Shown: one piece after another, positions 1-8,075 of the stretch
Layout: each line of letters starts with the position of its first letter
Position numbering within the stretch: position 1 is the first letter of the stretch
Source of the DNA: B18-G4 sp003648575
GTDB taxonomy: Bacteria; Bacteroidota; Bacteroidia; Bacteroidales; B18-G4
Direction: 5' to 3'
Length of the DNA: 8,416 nt
Assembly: GCA_029942245.1 (NCBI GenBank)
Contig: JAOZTN010000112.1
Span: 1 to 8,416 of the forward strand
Program-made: the position numbers and the translations under genes
Notes under the pieces: model-generated
What the model saw: only the letters and a program-made list of their open reading frames with translations
The model's database searches: none
Told to the model about the DNA's origin: nothing

Positions 1-1
1 G

Positions 2-136
2 TTCTTCACAAAAAAAGATGGAAAGCTTTCCATTCCTAAGTCGCCTCAAAAGATCCTGCAGAATCTTGCTAAATATGGATATGATAAGCCAGCTGTATTT
101 CAGGGGTTTATTGATAAATATGGGATTGTCAGCTGA
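2..136 (+). CDS. C-terminal end of an unidentified protein (5' end outside window)
   Basis: An open frame enters from the left edge and stops at TGA 134-136, giving 44 residues that begin FFTKKDGKLSIPKSP and end FIDKYGIVS. It looks like real coding sequence: it is lysine-rich with alternating hydrophobic positions, resembles a soluble helical C-terminus (LQNLAKYGY...VFQGFIDKYGIV), and ends just before the convergent pbpC gene, with only 10 bases between the two stop codons. I do not recognise the family, and the fragment contains no catalytic motif, signal or membrane segment. A longer open frame starting at 18 in another register runs through the pbpC stop and is a shadow. The product cannot be named without the upstream sequence. 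Confidence 0.7.
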   Translation, partial: FFTKKDGKLSIPKSPQKILQNLAKYGYDKPAVFQGFIDKYGIVS

Positions 137-138
137 CA
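127..138. repeat. Perfect 12-base palindrome over the convergent stop region
   Basis: TGTCAGCTGACA at 127-138 equals its own reverse complement. It contains the TGA stop of the plus-strand gene and ends 9 bases short of the pbpC stop codon. As RNA it could fold only as a 4-bp stem with an AGCT loop. No T-run follows on either strand, so it is not a convincing intrinsic terminator. It could be a protein-binding site, or chance sequence constrained by the codons it overlaps. Confidence 0.5.
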
Positions 139-146
139 GTAGGCAG

Positions 147-2504
147 TTAGGGTTCGCTTACGACTATAAACCTCACAGAAACCATCTCCCCGTTTTCATC
201 CACTGCCGTGACCATGTGTTCTCCTTTATTTGTCTGTATACCCATTTGATGGCGCATGCTGGTCTTTCCAAGGTAGTCCGCATCCAGATGCCAGTAGATG
301 GTGGTGCCCGGGTCACGATGGGCGATCTCAAGCACAGCCTCCCCCGGCTTGCCATCCAGTCCGGTAGGTATATAGATTTGTGAACCCCAGTCGGGGTAAA
401 TAAATGCCATCACAGCCTGCTTTTCTACAGGGGCACATCCGGGAAGGTAAGGCGGCAATTCCCGATACCAGGCATGCCTCGTTTTAAAGTACCATGCCAT
501 GGCCGGAGGTAGCACAAACCAGGACTGATGATGCATATCCTGAACTTCAAAGCATCCTTCGCTTACCCTGTATTGCCTGTTATTGTCGAGATGAACGATC
601 TGATGATACGGGCAGGGTTCTGACTTCAGGCCTGAGCGTGGCACCCACATGGTATCGGCTTCTTCGCAGGACATCCCCATGCGATAACCGCTCTGTTTGC
701 AGACAGCAATTTCTTCCATTTCATCCCAGGGCTGGTCGAACCATGCGGTGGAAGGCATAAGATCGAAAAGATCAAATAATATTGGGGCTGCCGTGCTCAC
801 TCCGGTCAATCCCGGCCTTCCTTCTCCATCACCATTTCCGGCCCATACAGCTACCACATATCGAGGATCAGTGCCGACCGACCAGGCATCCCTGAAGCCA
901 AAGCTGGTGCCTGTTTTCCATGCTATCCTGCGTGATGAGGAAAATGCCTCCCAGTTTTCTTCCCTTTCCGGCCTGTTAACCTCTTCCATAGCCTTATAAG
1001 TCAGCCAGATGGATGCTGCACCTAACTTTGGTTCTGTGAAAAGTGTTTCTTCATCCCGGGAAGCAGGAATAATCAGCGGTTCATGAAAATCTCCCTCAGC
1101 GTACCTTCCGCTGAGTCCATAAAAATGATCCAGCGTCCTCGACATCCCGGCATAAATACCGGCCAGTTCCCATAAAGTAGTTTCTGCTCCACCCAGAATG
1201 AGTGAAAGTCCGTAAATGCCGGACGACCTGTTCAGGCTCTCCATACCCAGGCCTTTCAAAAAAGCATGAAAGCGAGCAACACCATAATTCCTCAGCATAT
1301 TAACAGCAGGAATATTCAGGGAACGCGACAAAGCATTATCGGCACTCACGGCACCGTCATAAGTATTGTTGAAGTTTTTGGGAGAGAAGCCGGTCATCCT
1401 GCTTGGAATATCAGGGATAAGCGTTTTTGGTAATATCCGCCCCTCATCCAGGAGGGCTGCGTAAAGCAATGGTTTAAAGACACTTCCACTGCTGCGTGGA
1501 GCGGTGATAACATCTACCATCTCGCCATGAGATCCACCCGGTATGGTAGTATTTCCGATATATGCCAGCACCGTTCCAGATTCAACCTCAAGTATGATGG
1601 CAGCTGCATTATGTATCTCATTTTGCTTCAGCACCTTCACATGATCATTCACAATTTGCTGTGCGGTAGATTGCAAATGCCGATCAATTCCTGTCCTTAT
1701 ACGCTGTCCTCTATGAGAAACATGCAATCTTGCCAGGAGATGGGGTGCTAATTGTGGCAATGGGTGTGGCTTATCGGGCAGCGGTTCCTGAAGTGCCAGA
1801 TTCCAGCTAAGTGAGTCCATAAACCCTTCATCCAAAAGTCTGTTCAGGAGGTCATTTCTTTTCATCAGCAAGGCATCCCTGTTCCTGCCGGGATGAATAA
1901 GGGCCGGTGCATTGGGCAGCACAGCCAGGCAGGCAGCATCAGCCCAGGTCAATTCCGATGGGTCGCAGGAGAAATATCGCCAGGCGGCTGCTTCGAGGCC
2001 CACCACATTTCCGCCAAAGGGAGCATGCGAGAGATACATATTCAGTATCTCATCTTTGGTGTGCATCATTTCCAGCCTCACTGCCAGGAAGATCTCTATG
2101 ATCTTTTCCGAAATGCTTCTTTTCCGGCCTTTTCTCATCAGCCGTATCACCTGCATGCTTAATGTACTTCCTCCACTGACCACGGCAAGATGCCTGATAT
2201 TCAGGTATGCTGCCCTTCCAATTGCAAGTACATCCACCCCCGGATGTGACTCAAAGTGCTTATCCTCAAACAGGATGATGCACTGCTTCATCTTTAAGGG
2301 AATGTTGTCGGGAGCCGGAAAGCGCCATTGTCCATCATCAGCTATCATAGCCCCCATGAGGCGTCCGCCCCGGTCTTCCACCACCGTAGAAAATGGATCA
2401 TCGAAACCGGGTGGCTTGATCAGCAGACTGGTTAATACCAGCAGTATTACCAGCAAGCACCATCCTGCAATCGCAGGCAACTTTTTATGGAAGGAAAAGC
2501 GCAT
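147..2504 (-). CDS. pbpC: Penicillin-binding protein 1C, bifunctional peptidoglycan glycosyltransferase/transpeptidase
   Basis: Class A PBP of the PBP1C type, 785 residues, close to the family's usual size. It polymerises lipid II into glycan strands and cross-links peptides on the periplasmic face of the inner membrane. A short cytoplasmic N-terminus and one membrane anchor (about 14-29) lead into a GT51 glycosyltransferase domain (about 45-215). That domain has the catalytic Glu80 in EDKHFESHPGVD, GGSTLSMQ (111-118) and KDEILNMYL (150-158). The transpeptidase domain (about 300-585) has nucleophile Ser341 in SVFK, SLN (395-397) and KTGTS (530-534). A cysteine-bearing segment (602-651) follows, then a C-terminal beta domain (about 692-785) matching the PBP1C-specific BiPBP_C type. 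ATG 2504 is the only start that keeps the anchor. An AGAAGG lies directly against it, too close for a normal ribosome site, so translation may be coupled to the macroglobulin gene ending 9 bases upstream. All active-site motifs are intact. Confidence 0.96.
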   Translation of the reverse strand: MRFSFHKKLPAIAGWCLLVILLVLTSLLIKPPGFDDPFSTVVEDRGGRLMGAMIADDGQWRFPAPDNIPLKMKQCIILFEDKHFESHPGVDVLAIGRAAYLNIRHLAVVSGGSTLSMQVIRLMRKGRKRSISEKIIEIFLAVRLEMMHTKDEILNMYLSHAPFGGNVVGLEAAAWRYFSCDPSELTWADAACLAVLPNAPALIHPGRNRDALLMKRNDLLNRLLDEGFMDSLSWNLALQEPLPDKPHPLPQLAPHLLARLHVSHRGQRIRTGIDRHLQSTAQQIVNDHVKVLKQNEIHNAAAIILEVESGTVLAYIGNTTIPGGSHGEMVDVITAPRSSGSVFKPLLYAALLDEGRILPKTLIPDIPSRMTGFSPKNFNNTYDGAVSADNALSRSLNIPAVNMLRNYGVARFHAFLKGLGMESLNRSSGIYGLSLILGGAETTLWELAGIYAGMSRTLDHFYGLSGRYAEGDFHEPLIIPASRDEETLFTEPKLGAASIWLTYKAMEEVNRPEREENWEAFSSSRRIAWKTGTSFGFRDAWSVGTDPRYVVAVWAGNGDGEGRPGLTGVSTAAPILFDLFDLMPSTAWFDQPWDEMEEIAVCKQSGYRMGMSCEEADTMWVPRSGLKSEPCPYHQIVHLDNNRQYRVSEGCFEVQDMHHQSWFVLPPAMAWYFKTRHAWYRELPPYLPGCAPVEKQAVMAFIYPDWGSQIYIPTGLDGKPGEAVLEIAHRDPGTTIYWHLDADYLGKTSMRHQMGIQTNKGEHMVTAVDENGEMVSVRFIVVSEP

Positions 2505-2513
2505 CCTTCTGAT

Positions 2514-5500
2514 TTATGGTGATTTTACTACTTCAATCCACTTTCCGGAGCGGCGTGCATAAACATCAGGATTATACATAGCCTCGCATAATGGTCCCGG
2601 CATATAATACCTTCCTACATAGGCTGCATTCAATAATACAGAGTATTTCACCGAACCCGATCTGTAAAGGCTGAAATAAGTCATGACCCTGTCATCCCTG
2701 ATATCCCTGTATTCGAAATTACTTTCATCAAGAACATCAGGCAGCCCGTACATTCTTTTGTTGATGATCTCCCATCCGGATGGAAAGATCTGCGTCAACG
2801 ACATATCCCTGTAGTAGGTGTAAAGTGCCGTTGTGCTGATTTTTACCTCTGCAATGAAATCGGTTCCCTGCTCGATGCTGGATGGATCGATACTGTTTCC
2901 TTCCAGGTCTTTGTAGGAAACCTGCATCCTGATGTTATTATCTACATCTTCTGTACTGTCTGTCAGCGGATTTCCTTTCATACTCAAACACAGAAAAAGA
3001 TCTTTGTCATCTTCATTTTTAACTTTTAGTTCAAAGAAATCCTCCTTAGCAGGTTCCGGTTCTATCCGTGACAGGTAAAAATCAGTCCGGATATCAGTAA
3101 ATTCACTTCCGTATGTTGAATAGCTGTATTGCATTCCTGCAGTGTTCAGCGGTTGATCATCGTAATATGCTGCCATGGATAGCAGGCAACAAGCTGTTGT
3201 TTGAGTGCTCATCCAACGCTTCTTAGTAAGGGCATCCGAAATTTCTCTGGCAAGAGAAAAAGCTTTATCCTTTTCATCCAGCAGACAAAGGCTTTCCAGG
3301 ATCAGTGCTTTGTCACGCAAAGAAGACCCATATGTTTGATCAAATGATGCGTACGTTGGGACCTCCAATCCGGCCGTAGAAGCGATCTTTGTAGCAGCTT
3401 CAGGCTGTCCAGCAAGCACATATGCTGCCACAAGCCGCCAGTGTGCTGTTGCGCAGAGATCAGGAAGCTCGCGCAGCCTGTTCATGGCTCTCAGGTCAGG
3501 CGAACCCGCCAGAGACAGCGTATACAAGCGGTATGCCTGTCCCAGGCCACGATTGTATTTCGAATCCTCATCAGCAGACCAGGTGGCTGCTCTCCCCTGT
3601 TGATATGATAACCAGTTTGATTTCAAACCAACCGGTAAGCTATATCCCTGTTTTTCCGCTACCAGTAAGAAATGACCGGCATATGAACTTGTCCACTCGC
3701 TCACATGGCCTGAGGGCCAGAGCCTCATACCTCCATCAGTAGCCTGAAAACCTATTAATTTATTCAGGGCTGCCCGTATATGTGCTGTGATCCGTTTCTC
3801 CGAAGCATCTGTCAGCTCAGTAAGCTTCGACAGGTATAGTTGTGGAAATGCACCTGAAACTGTTTGCTCCAGGCATCCATGCGGATAGGAGATCAAATAG
3901 TTTAATCTCCTGTCCAGGTCGATGGGCATCAAAGTAGCTACCTCAAAAATCAGGCTGTTACTGCCCTCAATACCCGGCAAACTTTCCTTGAAGGTATGCT
4001 CCTCGCCGGGTTTGAGTTTTGCGCGAAATACCCTGCTAACGGCAGGATTTGGGTTCCTGATCTCAATATTTATTGTGTAGGTAGCTCTGTGATTTCCGCT
4101 CACTGCCTCTATCTCAACCTTTCCCGTTCCCGTATTCTCTATGCTGCTGAGATAAAAGATGATCACCTTATCACCCATGTCATCGAATGTTACTGATTTA
4201 CTGAGTTTGCCTTCTTTAAACATGGCATTTGGCATGATCGTGACCTGTACTTCCCGGATATCTTCTTCCATAGCAAATACACTAACAGGAAGGGATACCT
4301 GCTCTGCCGGCCCAAGCACCCTGGGAAGGGTAGCCAATAGCATCAGAGGCTTCTTAACCGGCGTTGTCTTTTCAGCAGACCCGTATGCCATCTCTCCAGC
4401 AGCTACTATCATTGTTCGTACACTTCCCACATAATTGGGCATGATATAGCTGTGCTTTGCCGATTCCCCCTTAGCAAGACTGAATGGGCCAAGAAATTTC
4501 ACCACAGGCTTAAAACGGTTGGCTTTTAAATCTTCAGTTTTGGCAATTTCGCCACCGCCGCCGATACCAAATACTTTTTCCAGCTTACCACCATAGGCAC
4601 CGATAACGTAATTGTACAAGTCCCAGGTCCTAACGCCCAGCGCCTCCCTCGCATAAAAATGTTTCCATGGATCAGGCGTCCGAAAGCGTGTAAGGTCAAG
4701 CAATCCTTCATCGACCATTGCAATGGTATAAGTCATGGGCATTCCATTTTTCTCATACACCTCAATACTAACAGGCTTTTCGGGTTCGAGGACGTCAGGC
4801 ATGCTGAGTACCGGTGTGATCCTGGAATCAGGGTCTTCCACCATGATAGGAATAATACCATACATGCGCATGGGGGCATCGTTCATGGTATTGCTGTGGG
4901 GCTGAACCAGGGTGATACTGACATAGACATTGGGCGCCATCTCAGGTTCTATATCAAAGGTATACATGCTTTGCCCGGAATCCGGTTTTACCCAGTCAGC
5001 ATGAAGAATCTCTGATCCTGACTCAATACTGATGAGTGCCCTTCCCTCTCCGGATGAAGGAAATACTACCGTGGCAGTTTCCCCTACCTGGTATTTATCT
5101 TTATCCGCTGTAAAAGTCAGCAGGGAGGCTGCACCCGGGAACTCCCGCTTGGCCTGTCCGGCCCAGCCCGGCCAGTCGATATAAACTGTTTTTCCCGCAG
5201 CAGCGCCACCATTGGGATCCCATACCCTGACAAAATACCTGCCCCAGTCGGGATATTCGACCTTAAACTTGAAGGTGCCTTTCCCCGATGCATCGGTACC
5301 TATTACGGCCTCATCGATGGGCACCGAGTATTCCGATCCAAAATAACTTGCCATATCATTTTCGGTGGCATTCCACCACCACCTCCAGGATACCTTGTAG
5401 ATGGCTGCATGCAGGTTTTTTACCCGAACAGGTTTACCCTTTGCATTGCAGCTGATAACATTCACACTATGTGTAGTATCTGTCAGCAGCATCCCGCGTT

Positions 5501-8075
5501 TATCCCCTTCCGGAATCCGTATCCCTATAAAGGTCTTATAAGGAGCATAGTCAATAGTAAAATAGTCGGTGCTGAAATCGCCACCCTCTTCGAAGGCTCT
5601 GATAGTAAAAGCTGCCTGCAGCATTCCAGGTGCGTCACCAACTTCAGGTGGCGTAAAGGAGATATCTGCTTTTCCCTGCTTGTCCACACGCTCATCGAAT
5701 ATGATCATTTCATCAGGATAAAAGTATCGCGAAGGGTCTGAAAAAATATATCCGGGATATTGTTCAAATCCTTTATTGCTCTTGTAGAGGCTCATCTCGA
5801 CCCTGGCTTTCAGATTTCGGGCAACGGCCCCATGCAGCCAATTGACTTCCAGTGTACCGCGTTCTGTTCTACCGCCCTGCAAAGGACCTTCCCCAAGGTC
5901 CAGATTGACTTTCAACCTGTTAGGTTTAATTGTCTCTATCCTTAAAGATTTAGTGAAAGTAACACCTCCCACTTTAATCCTGGCAGTCCAGTTACCTGTT
6001 GGTGCTTCAGCGGAAGTTTTGGTCGTCAGCTTATATATATTTCCTTCAGGGCTGGTCTTTACTATACGCTTTACAATACGGCCATATGGGTTCAGTAGTT
6101 CAAGCACGAGTGGGTGCCCATCAGGTAGGTTTGCCTTACGGTCATCCAATATGAAATTCAGGAATATGGTATCTCCCGGACGCCATACGCCCCGGTCACC
6201 ATAAATGAAGCCCCTGATGCCTTTTTTTATTTTCTTACCGCTAACATCGAAATCGCTTACCGAGAGCGCACTTCCATCGTCAATACGCAAGTAGGACTTT
6301 TGTGTGCCCTGGCTGGCAATCATCATAAATGGTGATCCCTCCACCTCTATGAAGGCAATCCCTTCAGCATTGCTGCTAGCCGATCCAATCTTCTGTAACT
6401 GATAATTATACACTTCTACCAATATCCCTGCCAGGGGCTCAGCAGTGATCATATCAGTGACTATGGCCATCATTTCCCCGTCGCTGCCTGATTTTGCGAT
6501 CAGACCGATATCCGTAGCAAGAATATTGGTTTTTACAAAGCGGGACGATGTATAATATGAGACATGGCAGGGATTGTCCTGCTCCTGCCAGCTATATTCG
6601 TCAGGCCAGTAGCCCCAATAGTAGAAGTTGGGATCATCCCAATAGGAAGACTCTTCAAATTCAAATGTATCTTCTTCCTCCGTTGGCTGATCTTCGTCTT
6701 CTTCCTGCCCACCTCCTAAGCATTCATAGGCGGAATATTTTTTATAAAACAGAAACTCAATATTATATATGGCACCCGGCTCGGTCCTGATCAATTCACT
6801 CAGGTCGACAGAAAAGAAATTCCATGAGTTCATATCAAGGCCGGTGGCAGCCAGATCGATGGTATGTTTAAGAACAGGCCTGCCAACCCTCCTGATCTCA
6901 TAATCATTATCGATCTTGTTCACCTGAAGGAATTGCGGGATATTGTTTTCATATACTTTGATTATCTGAATATCCACTTTATTCAGTCCAACAGCTTTAA
7001 AAGGCAATACAAGTCCCTGTGATGAAGGAAGTATCACGCCTTTATTGACCAGGCTTAGCTGTGGTTTCAGCCTTGAAAAGTTTATTTCCCTGATCAGTTG
7101 TTTTTTTATTTCAGCACCGGTATTGCTTTTTATCCCCGCTTCGACACTGAGGTTCACTGTGCCTTCATAAGTCCTGTCTGAGTACACCTCAAGCTTATTA
7201 CCGTCGATACGGAAGTTGAGATCATCATCTCCATCCAGCATGATGAGTCCGTCAAGCAGCTGATCTCCCTTTAGCTGATCAGAAAAGCTCAGAACGACAC
7301 GCTGTGATGGCAGCTGATAGACCCTTACTTTCAGTAATTCAAAGTCGCTTTTCGACGGAATTTCAATTTGCTGGGAGCCACGGACATCAATATTTTGCTG
7401 ACCGGCATCCCATTCAAGCGTGACTTCACTGGCCAGATCGCCCCTGTGAATACTATCAATACTGAATTCGAAGAGCATATTATTCTTTAAGCCTCTCCAT
7501 GATATCGGGATTTTACGGCCATCCTGTGCTGCCTCAAATATCTTGTCTACCAGGCCGGCGTCCATGACATCAGAAAAATCAACATCGCCGTTCAGGCGAT
7601 ATAGATCAGCCTGACCCGGATAGGGTGTCAGTGTACCCACATTGACCTTAAAATCCATTACCCGGGTTTGAAAAGCAAAATTAAATTTACTCAGATCTTC
7701 TTCCACATCGATCAAAGTTTTCAGATTAAGTGTAACTTCATAAAGCGTCCCCTGATCAAATTTCCCTTCCGGATTAAAGCCCAGGGTGTATTCATTGATC
7801 CAGTATACCTGGCCTTTAATCGAAGGTTCAATCTCAAAAGGATTCTGTTCCAATGCTTCATAAAAGTTGCCTGCATTGGGATTGTCCTCGGTGAAACGGA
7901 TCATAATCTCCGAATGAGCAGAAATTACCCCGGAAGTATAGGCAGCTATGTAATTTCCTATTTCAGGACTATTCTTCTTATCCCGGGAAGCCGGATCGCA
8001 GGAAGTAATAAACAGAATAAACAGGACGAGTACAAAGCTTATTCCGGCTTTGTGGTTCATGGCATGGATTAACAT
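2514..8075 (-). CDS. Bacterial alpha-2-macroglobulin lipoprotein with thioester (YfhM/ECAM-like)
   Basis: A 1853-residue protease-trapping lipoprotein, about 200 residues longer than E. coli YfhM. A cleaving protease should trigger a conformational change that exposes the thioester and captures the enzyme covalently. The signal peptide ends in lipobox ITSC, with lipidated Cys26. Macroglobulin-like beta domains fill about 35-450. A Cys-flanked acidic/aromatic insert follows (452-503), then more MG domains, including an MG2-type unit with GDRGVWRPGDT (626-636). Next come a bait-region-type domain (about 980-1085), an MG7-like stretch with MVDEGLLDLTRF (1120-1131), a glycine-rich link (GIGGGGE, 1170-1176) and the A2M domain (about 1187-1290). 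A helical thioester domain (about 1385-1690) carries GCLEQ, with Cys1401 and Gln1404. A C-terminal MG10/receptor-like domain (about 1710-1840) closes the protein. The first gene of a pair with pbpC, the order seen in E. coli yfhM-pbpC. The start may be ATG 8075 or ATG 8060; both give a lipoprotein signal and neither has a Shine-Dalgarno. Family assignment is firm; domain edges are approximate. Confidence 0.95.
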   Translation of the reverse strand: MLIHAMNHKAGISFVLVLFILFITSCDPASRDKKNSPEIGNYIAAYTSGVISAHSEIMIRFTEDNPNAGNFYEALEQNPFEIEPSIKGQVYWINEYTLGFNPEGKFDQGTLYEVTLNLKTLIDVEEDLSKFNFAFQTRVMDFKVNVGTLTPYPGQADLYRLNGDVDFSDVMDAGLVDKIFEAAQDGRKIPISWRGLKNNMLFEFSIDSIHRGDLASEVTLEWDAGQQNIDVRGSQQIEIPSKSDFELLKVRVYQLPSQRVVLSFSDQLKGDQLLDGLIMLDGDDDLNFRIDGNKLEVYSDRTYEGTVNLSVEAGIKSNTGAEIKKQLIREINFSRLKPQLSLVNKGVILPSSQGLVLPFKAVGLNKVDIQIIKVYENNIPQFLQVNKIDNDYEIRRVGRPVLKHTIDLAATGLDMNSWNFFSVDLSELIRTEPGAIYNIEFLFYKKYSAYECLGGGQEEDEDQPTEEEDTFEFEESSYWDDPNFYYWGYWPDEYSWQEQDNPCHVSYYTSSRFVKTNILATDIGLIAKSGSDGEMMAIVTDMITAEPLAGILVEVYNYQLQKIGSASSNAEGIAFIEVEGSPFMMIASQGTQKSYLRIDDGSALSVSDFDVSGKKIKKGIRGFIYGDRGVWRPGDTIFLNFILDDRKANLPDGHPLVLELLNPYGRIVKRIVKTSPEGNIYKLTTKTSAEAPTGNWTARIKVGGVTFTKSLRIETIKPNRLKVNLDLGEGPLQGGRTERGTLEVNWLHGAVARNLKARVEMSLYKSNKGFEQYPGYIFSDPSRYFYPDEMIIFDERVDKQGKADISFTPPEVGDAPGMLQAAFTIRAFEEGGDFSTDYFTIDYAPYKTFIGIRIPEGDKRGMLLTDTTHSVNVISCNAKGKPVRVKNLHAAIYKVSWRWWWNATENDMASYFGSEYSVPIDEAVIGTDASGKGTFKFKVEYPDWGRYFVRVWDPNGGAAAGKTVYIDWPGWAGQAKREFPGAASLLTFTADKDKYQVGETATVVFPSSGEGRALISIESGSEILHADWVKPDSGQSMYTFDIEPEMAPNVYVSITLVQPHSNTMNDAPMRMYGIIPIMVEDPDSRITPVLSMPDVLEPEKPVSIEVYEKNGMPMTYTIAMVDEGLLDLTRFRTPDPWKHFYAREALGVRTWDLYNYVIGAYGGKLEKVFGIGGGGEIAKTEDLKANRFKPVVKFLGPFSLAKGESAKHSYIMPNYVGSVRTMIVAAGEMAYGSAEKTTPVKKPLMLLATLPRVLGPAEQVSLPVSVFAMEEDIREVQVTIMPNAMFKEGKLSKSVTFDDMGDKVIIFYLSSIENTGTGKVEIEAVSGNHRATYTINIEIRNPNPAVSRVFRAKLKPGEEHTFKESLPGIEGSNSLIFEVATLMPIDLDRRLNYLISYPHGCLEQTVSGAFPQLYLSKLTELTDASEKRITAHIRAALNKLIGFQATDGGMRLWPSGHVSEWTSSYAGHFLLVAEKQGYSLPVGLKSNWLSYQQGRAATWSADEDSKYNRGLGQAYRLYTLSLAGSPDLRAMNRLRELPDLCATAHWRLVAAYVLAGQPEAATKIASTAGLEVPTYASFDQTYGSSLRDKALILESLCLLDEKDKAFSLAREISDALTKKRWMSTQTTACCLLSMAAYYDDQPLNTAGMQYSYSTYGSEFTDIRTDFYLSRIEPEPAKEDFFELKVKNEDDKDLFLCLSMKGNPLTDSTEDVDNNIRMQVSYKDLEGNSIDPSSIEQGTDFIAEVKISTTALYTYYRDMSLTQIFPSGWEIINKRMYGLPDVLDESNFEYRDIRDDRVMTYFSLYRSGSVKYSVLLNAAYVGRYYMPGPLCEAMYNPDVYARRSGKWIEVVKSP
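3864..3875 (-). other. Thioester motif CLEQ of the macroglobulin
   Basis: Codons for Cys1401, Leu, Glu and Gln1404, within the context SYPHGCLEQTVSG. In thioester-bearing macroglobulins the Cys and Gln side chains form the internal beta-cysteinyl-gamma-glutamyl thioester that couples to the trapped protease. Its presence separates this gene from the thioester-lacking YfaS-type bacterial paralogues and fits its pairing with pbpC. Confidence 0.93.
6567..6722 (-). other. Acidic, Trp/Tyr-rich insert bounded by two cysteines (macroglobulin residues 452-503)
   Basis: Between Cys452 and Cys503 lies a low-complexity stretch. It begins with a run dominated by Glu and Asp (EEDEDQPTEEEDTFEFEE) and continues into an aromatic run (YWDDPNFYYWGYWPDEYSW). 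It sits at the junction between the N-terminal MG domains and the next MG unit. The composition suggests an exposed loop closed by a disulfide, possibly binding cations or carbohydrate, but no function can be assigned from sequence. It accounts for part of the extra length relative to E. coli YfhM. Confidence 0.7.
7998..8075 (-). other. Lipoprotein signal peptide with lipobox
   Basis: The N-terminus has a short basic/histidine region, a hydrophobic core (ISFVLVLFILF, 12-22) and ITSC, with the cleavage and lipidation site at Cys26 (codon 7998-8000). The next residues are D-P-A-S-R-D-K-K. In E. coli an Asp at +2 keeps lipoprotein in the inner membrane. Whether that rule holds in Bacteroidota is uncertain. 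The acidic surface-export motif described in some Bacteroidota is not obvious here, which favours a periplasmic-facing position. Confidence 0.88.

Noticed and set aside
18..383. Plus-strand open frame of 121 codons at the left edge
   Set aside because: It uses a different register from the convincing gene end at 2-136 and runs on antisense through the pbpC C-terminal domain, so it is a shadow frame.
2505..2510. AGAAGG as a ribosome binding site for pbpC
   Set aside because: On the minus strand it touches the ATG with no spacer, so it cannot act as a normal Shine-Dalgarno. No alternative downstream start would keep the membrane anchor.
1912..2562. Plus-strand open frame of 216 codons opposite the start of pbpC
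   Set aside because: It lies wholly antisense to well-supported pbpC codons and the end of the macroglobulin gene. Its product is low in recognisable motifs and rich in Ser, Pro and Arg, as expected for a shadow frame.
4540..4566. GC-rich run of GGT/GGC/GGA codons as a repeat element
   Set aside because: It encodes the glycine-rich link (GIGGGGE) found at this place in bacterial macroglobulins, so coding explains it.
7668..8072. Plus-strand open frame of 134 codons opposite the macroglobulin N-terminus
   Set aside because: It is fully antisense to the signal peptide and first MG domain and has no recognisable features of its own.
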